Positions 62,834 to 64,000 of a stretch of DNA of 64,000 bases are shown here, one piece after another. This DNA is from Verrucomicrobiota bacterium (lineage in GTDB: Bacteria > Verrucomicrobiota > Verrucomicrobiia > Opitutales > Opitutaceae). The notes under the pieces are model-generated. The model did no database searches, was not told the origin of the DNA, and saw only the letters and a program-made list of their open reading frames with translations. The stretch is taken from contig JAEZGX010000041.1 of the NCBI GenBank assembly GCA_023416735.1, forward strand, positions 1-64,000, written 5' to 3'. Positions within the stretch are counted from its first letter, which is position 1. Each line of letters opens with the position of its first letter. Made by a program: the position numbers and the translations under genes.

Positions 62834-64000
62834 ACGGTCGTTACGAAGCAGTCATCGGCGTGTGGGACGGCCACGACGCCGGCGCCGCGCTCGTCATCGA
62901 CGGCCGCGTGGAACTCGCGCTCAACGAAGAACGCCTCAGCCGCCGCAAGCTCGACGTCGGCCTCCCCACTCGCGCGATCGCCGCCCTGCGCCGCGCCGCC
63001 GGCAACCGCCGCATCGCCTGGGCCCCCACCACCTCCGACTTCGCCAAGACCCTCACGCGCACATTTCCTTCGATGAAGGAAAACTATTACCAGCTCCGCC
63101 GCCGCCTCGTCCCGCCCGGCCCGCTGCACGCATTCAAATCCCACGCGAAATACTCCCTCACCCAACTCCCGACGCACCCGCTCCTCCGCGCCTGGGCCCG
63201 CCGCTCCTTCGCCCGCCAACTCGGCGCCGCGCTCGAAGACGTTTTCCTCGTCGATCACCACGAGGCCCACGCCGCCTCCGCCGTGTATCCGCCAAACTGG
63301 GACACCGATGCCGCGGTCGTCACACTCGACGGCATCGGCGACGGCGAATCCGGCTCCGTCTGGCTTTGGTCCCACGCCACGCAATCGCTCGAAAAACTCC
63401 TCTCGCTCCCCGGCTCCGCCTCGCTCGGTCTCTTCTTCGAACACGTCACCAACGAACTCCAGATGCGCCCGCTCGAAGACGAGGGCAAGGTCATGGCGCT
63501 CGCCTCCTACGCCGTCGACACGCCGCCGGAAAAAAATCCGTTCCTCCGCTGGTTCTCGCTCACCACCGACCGTCGCGGCCTCCCCGTCCTCCGCTGCTCC
63601 GTTTCCCCTCTTCGCATGCGCCGCGCCGTCGCCGATCTCGTCTGGTGCACCCCGCGCGAAACCCTCTGCCGGCAGGCCCAACAAACCCTCGAAATCCTCG
63701 TTCCTCGTTTCTTCAGCCTCCTCGCCGAAGCCACCGGACGACGTTCTTTCGCCTACGCCGGCGGCGTCGCCTCGAACATCAAGGTCAACCGCCTCATTCG
63801 CACCACCCCCGGCATCGATCGCCTCGAAATCTGTCCCGCTATGGGAGACGGCGGCCTCGCTCTCGGCGCCGCGCTCGCGATCTGGCACAAGGTTTCCGGC
63901 GTTCGCCCGCAGCCGTTTCACGATTTCTGCCTCGGCACCGATCACGGCGATCTCGGCCTCGACGCCGATCGCTACGCCGCCGCCCATCACGCCCAACTTT
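62830..64000 (+). CDS. NodU/CmcH-family carbamoyltransferase, partial
   Basis: The first 390 residues of a carbamoyltransferase, cut by the window end; no stop codon is reached. The YrdC/TobZ-like family uses carbamoyl phosphate to carbamoylate a sugar or antibiotic hydroxyl. Visible motifs: VIGVWDGHDAGAALVIDGRV at the N-terminus, NEERLSRRKLD, VDHHEAHAASAVYP (metal-binding histidines), VVTLDGIGDGESGSVW, EDEGKVMALASYA and AYAGGVASNIKVNRLI. It begins in the stop codon of the glycosyltransferase gene. The product is probably a modified surface sugar. Confidence 0.88.
   Translation, partial: MNGRYEAVIGVWDGHDAGAALVIDGRVELALNEERLSRRKLDVGLPTRAIAALRRAAGNRRIAWAPTTSDFAKTLTRTFPSMKENYYQLRRRLVPPGPLHAFKSHAKYSLTQLPTHPLLRAWARRSFARQLGAALEDVFLVDHHEAHAASAVYPPNWDTDAAVVTLDGIGDGESGSVWLWSHATQSLEKLLSLPGSASLGLFFEHVTNELQMRPLEDEGKVMALASYAVDTPPEKNPFLRWFSLTTDRRGLPVLRCSVSPLRMRRAVADLVWCTPRETLCRQAQQTLEILVPRFFSLLAEATGRRSFAYAGGVASNIKVNRLIRTTPGIDRLEICPAMGDGGLALGAALAIWHKVSGVRPQPFHDFCLGTDHGDLGLDADRYAAAHHAQL

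Overview
The window is a high-GC, gene-dense stretch of a Gram-negative bacterial chromosome. I read it as a Verrucomicrobiota member, most likely an Opitutaceae-type bacterium. That placement is inferred from base composition, the style of the type IV pilus genes, a 33-residue AURKAIP1/COX24-like basic protein, a bacterial GH3 protein, and four-helix-bundle genes with CTTGGAGCTT-type repeats; no rRNA is present to confirm it. I see no rRNA, tRNA, CRISPR array, prophage or transposase. Genes are closely packed, with many ATGA stop/start overlaps and few clear Shine-Dalgarno sites.

Layout. 1-3.1 kb: ECF sigma factor, zinc-type anti-sigma factor and an exported DUF4097-like protein, then a possible 27-codon membrane peptide. 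3.1-20.5 kb: housekeeping and accessory genes, including a secreted TonB C-terminal domain protein, acyl-lipid desaturase, rhomboid protease with an extra N-terminal domain, DUF1328 protein, aldo/keto reductase, cell-wall amidase, YchJ, two oxidoreductases, pseudouridine synthase, GH3 family protein, an exported protein of unknown function, and an RRM protein next to a DEAD-box helicase. 20.6-22.9 kb: split YeeE/YedE transporter and a ChrA chromate transporter.

23.2-30.7 kb is a reductive pyrimidine catabolism locus: beta-ureidopropionase-type amidohydrolase (minus strand) facing PreA-like dihydropyrimidine dehydrogenase, dihydropyrimidinase, an NCS1 nucleobase transporter and an AGXT2-like aminotransferase. 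Together these would import uracil or thymine and convert it to beta-alanine and malonic semialdehyde (or the methylated analogues). Each of the three gaps between the plus-strand genes carries an inverted-repeat element, one of which encloses a four-helix-bundle gene.

30.8-45.8 kb: YqhA-like protein, two overlapping PH-domain membrane proteins, Dps with a DUF1328 gene, an aminotransferase, a LysM lipoprotein, a KpsF-type isomerase, a class I fumarase, YjbQ, a class II fumarase, a second ECF sigma factor with a membrane partner, a polyprenyl diphosphate synthase and a CPBP protease.

45.8-64 kb is dominated by type IV pilus functions. pilM-pilN-pilO-(PilP-position gene)-pilQ lie on the minus strand. 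After the COX24-like gene, addA/addB and rpsT, a NarL-type response regulator precedes three minor-pilin-like genes in pilV-pilW-pilX order. The PilW-like protein ends in about 127 residues made almost only of Ser, Thr and Lys. A GT2 glycosyltransferase and a NodU-type carbamoyltransferase, cut by the window edge, follow directly.
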